Below are positions 63,685-64,000 of a DNA stretch of 64,000 bases, piece after piece (position 1 is the first letter of the stretch; every line of letters begins with the position of its first letter). The translations under genes were made by a program, and so were the position numbers. The stretch lies in NCBI RefSeq assembly GCF_002250655.1, contig NZ_NOZR01000017.1, positions 62,001 through 126,000 on the forward strand. Reading direction: 5' to 3'. The notes beneath the pieces are model-generated. The model saw only the letters and a program-made list of their open reading frames with translations. It did no database searches and was not told the DNA's origin. The DNA comes from Mycolicibacterium sphagni. Its GTDB lineage: Bacteria > Actinomycetota > Actinomycetes > Mycobacteriales > Mycobacteriaceae.

Positions 63685-63840
63685 GTACGGATTCGCCCGT
63701 GCGCCTCCTGAAGCCTTTGGCCGTTGCCGGGGCATCGTCTCCGGGGCGTCACTGACGGTTTTGCACCCATTGCAATCCGTCGGCGTATTAGCGTTGTAGC
63801 CGTGGGGGTTTCGTAACTCTGGTCGAAGGGGGATTGGTCG

Positions 63841-64000
63841 ATGACAATACGCATGGTGGGGGAACGTTTGCGGATGCGGAGGCTGCCGGTTCTTGCCGCA
63901 GCAATTGCCATTGTGGTCGCAGGCTTGATAAACGACATGCCGCGCGCCGTGGCCGACGATTCGATGTGTACGTCGGCAGGCCAGTACTGCGGGTTCTACT
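63841..64000 (+). CDS. Exported hypothetical protein, N-terminal part (runs off the window)
   Basis: From ATG 63841 (AAGGGGG upstream) about 53 residues are visible. A basic start (MTIRMVGERLRMRR) precedes a hydrophobic segment of 17 residues and a likely signal-peptidase site near PRAVADD. The mature start DDSMCTSAGQYCGF has two cysteines, suggesting a disulfide-bonded secreted protein. The family is not recognised from the fragment. Confidence 0.6.
   Translation, partial: MTIRMVGERLRMRRLPVLAAAIAIVVAGLINDMPRAVADDSMCTSAGQYCGFY

Overview
The window is a high-GC actinobacterial chromosome segment from the genus Mycobacterium in the broad sense, probably a Mycolicibacterium-type environmental species. 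The evidence is the arabinogalactan/lipoarabinomannan block (embC, aftA, dprE2, dprE1, a GtrA protein, wzm, glfT1, wzt, bpa and an Rv3779-like gene), proteins very close to those I remember from M. tuberculosis, and a gene order that follows roughly Rv3793 back to Rv3752 with insertions. The species cannot be named from the sequence alone.

Layout. 1-6.6 kb (minus strand): arabinan precursor and transferase genes. 6.6-6.8 kb: a 36-bp tandem repeat array in the divergent promoter gap. 6.8-9.3 kb: an HD-like protein, an FMN-binding protein and a 13E12-type HNH protein that separates the arabinan genes from the galactan genes. 9.4-14.5 kb (minus): galactan export and priming, the proteasome activator Bpa and a large membrane protein. 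14.6-20.8 kb: a class-V aminotransferase-like protein without its PLP lysine, a quinone oxidoreductase, a MarR regulator, tRNA-Ser(UGA), a TetR-controlled cassette of small proteins and echA21. 20.8-26.9 kb: a permease, cysE-cysK, a luciferase-like oxidoreductase and an aromatic aminotransferase. 27.0-32.5 kb: tRNA-Ser(GCU), tRNA-Arg(ACG), a decayed 3' copy of that tRNA-Arg, and accessory genes (GGDEF protein, three small exported repeat or low-complexity proteins, a TetR/flavin monooxygenase pair). 32.6-37.8 kb: an SDR/acyl-CoA dehydrogenase/kinase operon, a ThrE exporter and membrane proteins. 37.9-45.1 kb: a two-component system (TcrXY-like) in one block with three polyprenyl-phosphate-sugar glycosylation genes. 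45.2-54.2 kb: an alkyl sulfatase and a second kinase/dehydrogenase/SDR catabolic operon with a divergent CoA-transferase operon. 54.2-64 kb: a zinc peptidase-like protein, a histidine phosphatase, a FadE36-like kinase, the proXVWZ osmoprotectant importer, a glycolipid-binding-like protein, tyrA, tadA with its partner, and tRNA-Ser(CGA).

Themes. DprE1 and DprE2 make decaprenyl-phosphoryl-arabinose, which AftA and EmbC use; GlfT1 primes the galactan and Wzm/Wzt is its likely flippase. DprE1 has alanine where the M. tuberculosis enzyme has the benzothiazinone-reactive Cys387. A short dispersed element (core GGGTCGCTTCGCTCCTGCCC) occurs at five loci, twice inside essential-type membrane protein genes and once as the 36-bp array. 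Two operons pair an APH-fold kinase with an ACAD10/11-type dehydrogenase and an SDR, which resembles the 4-hydroxy/4-oxo acid (levulinate-type) pathway.
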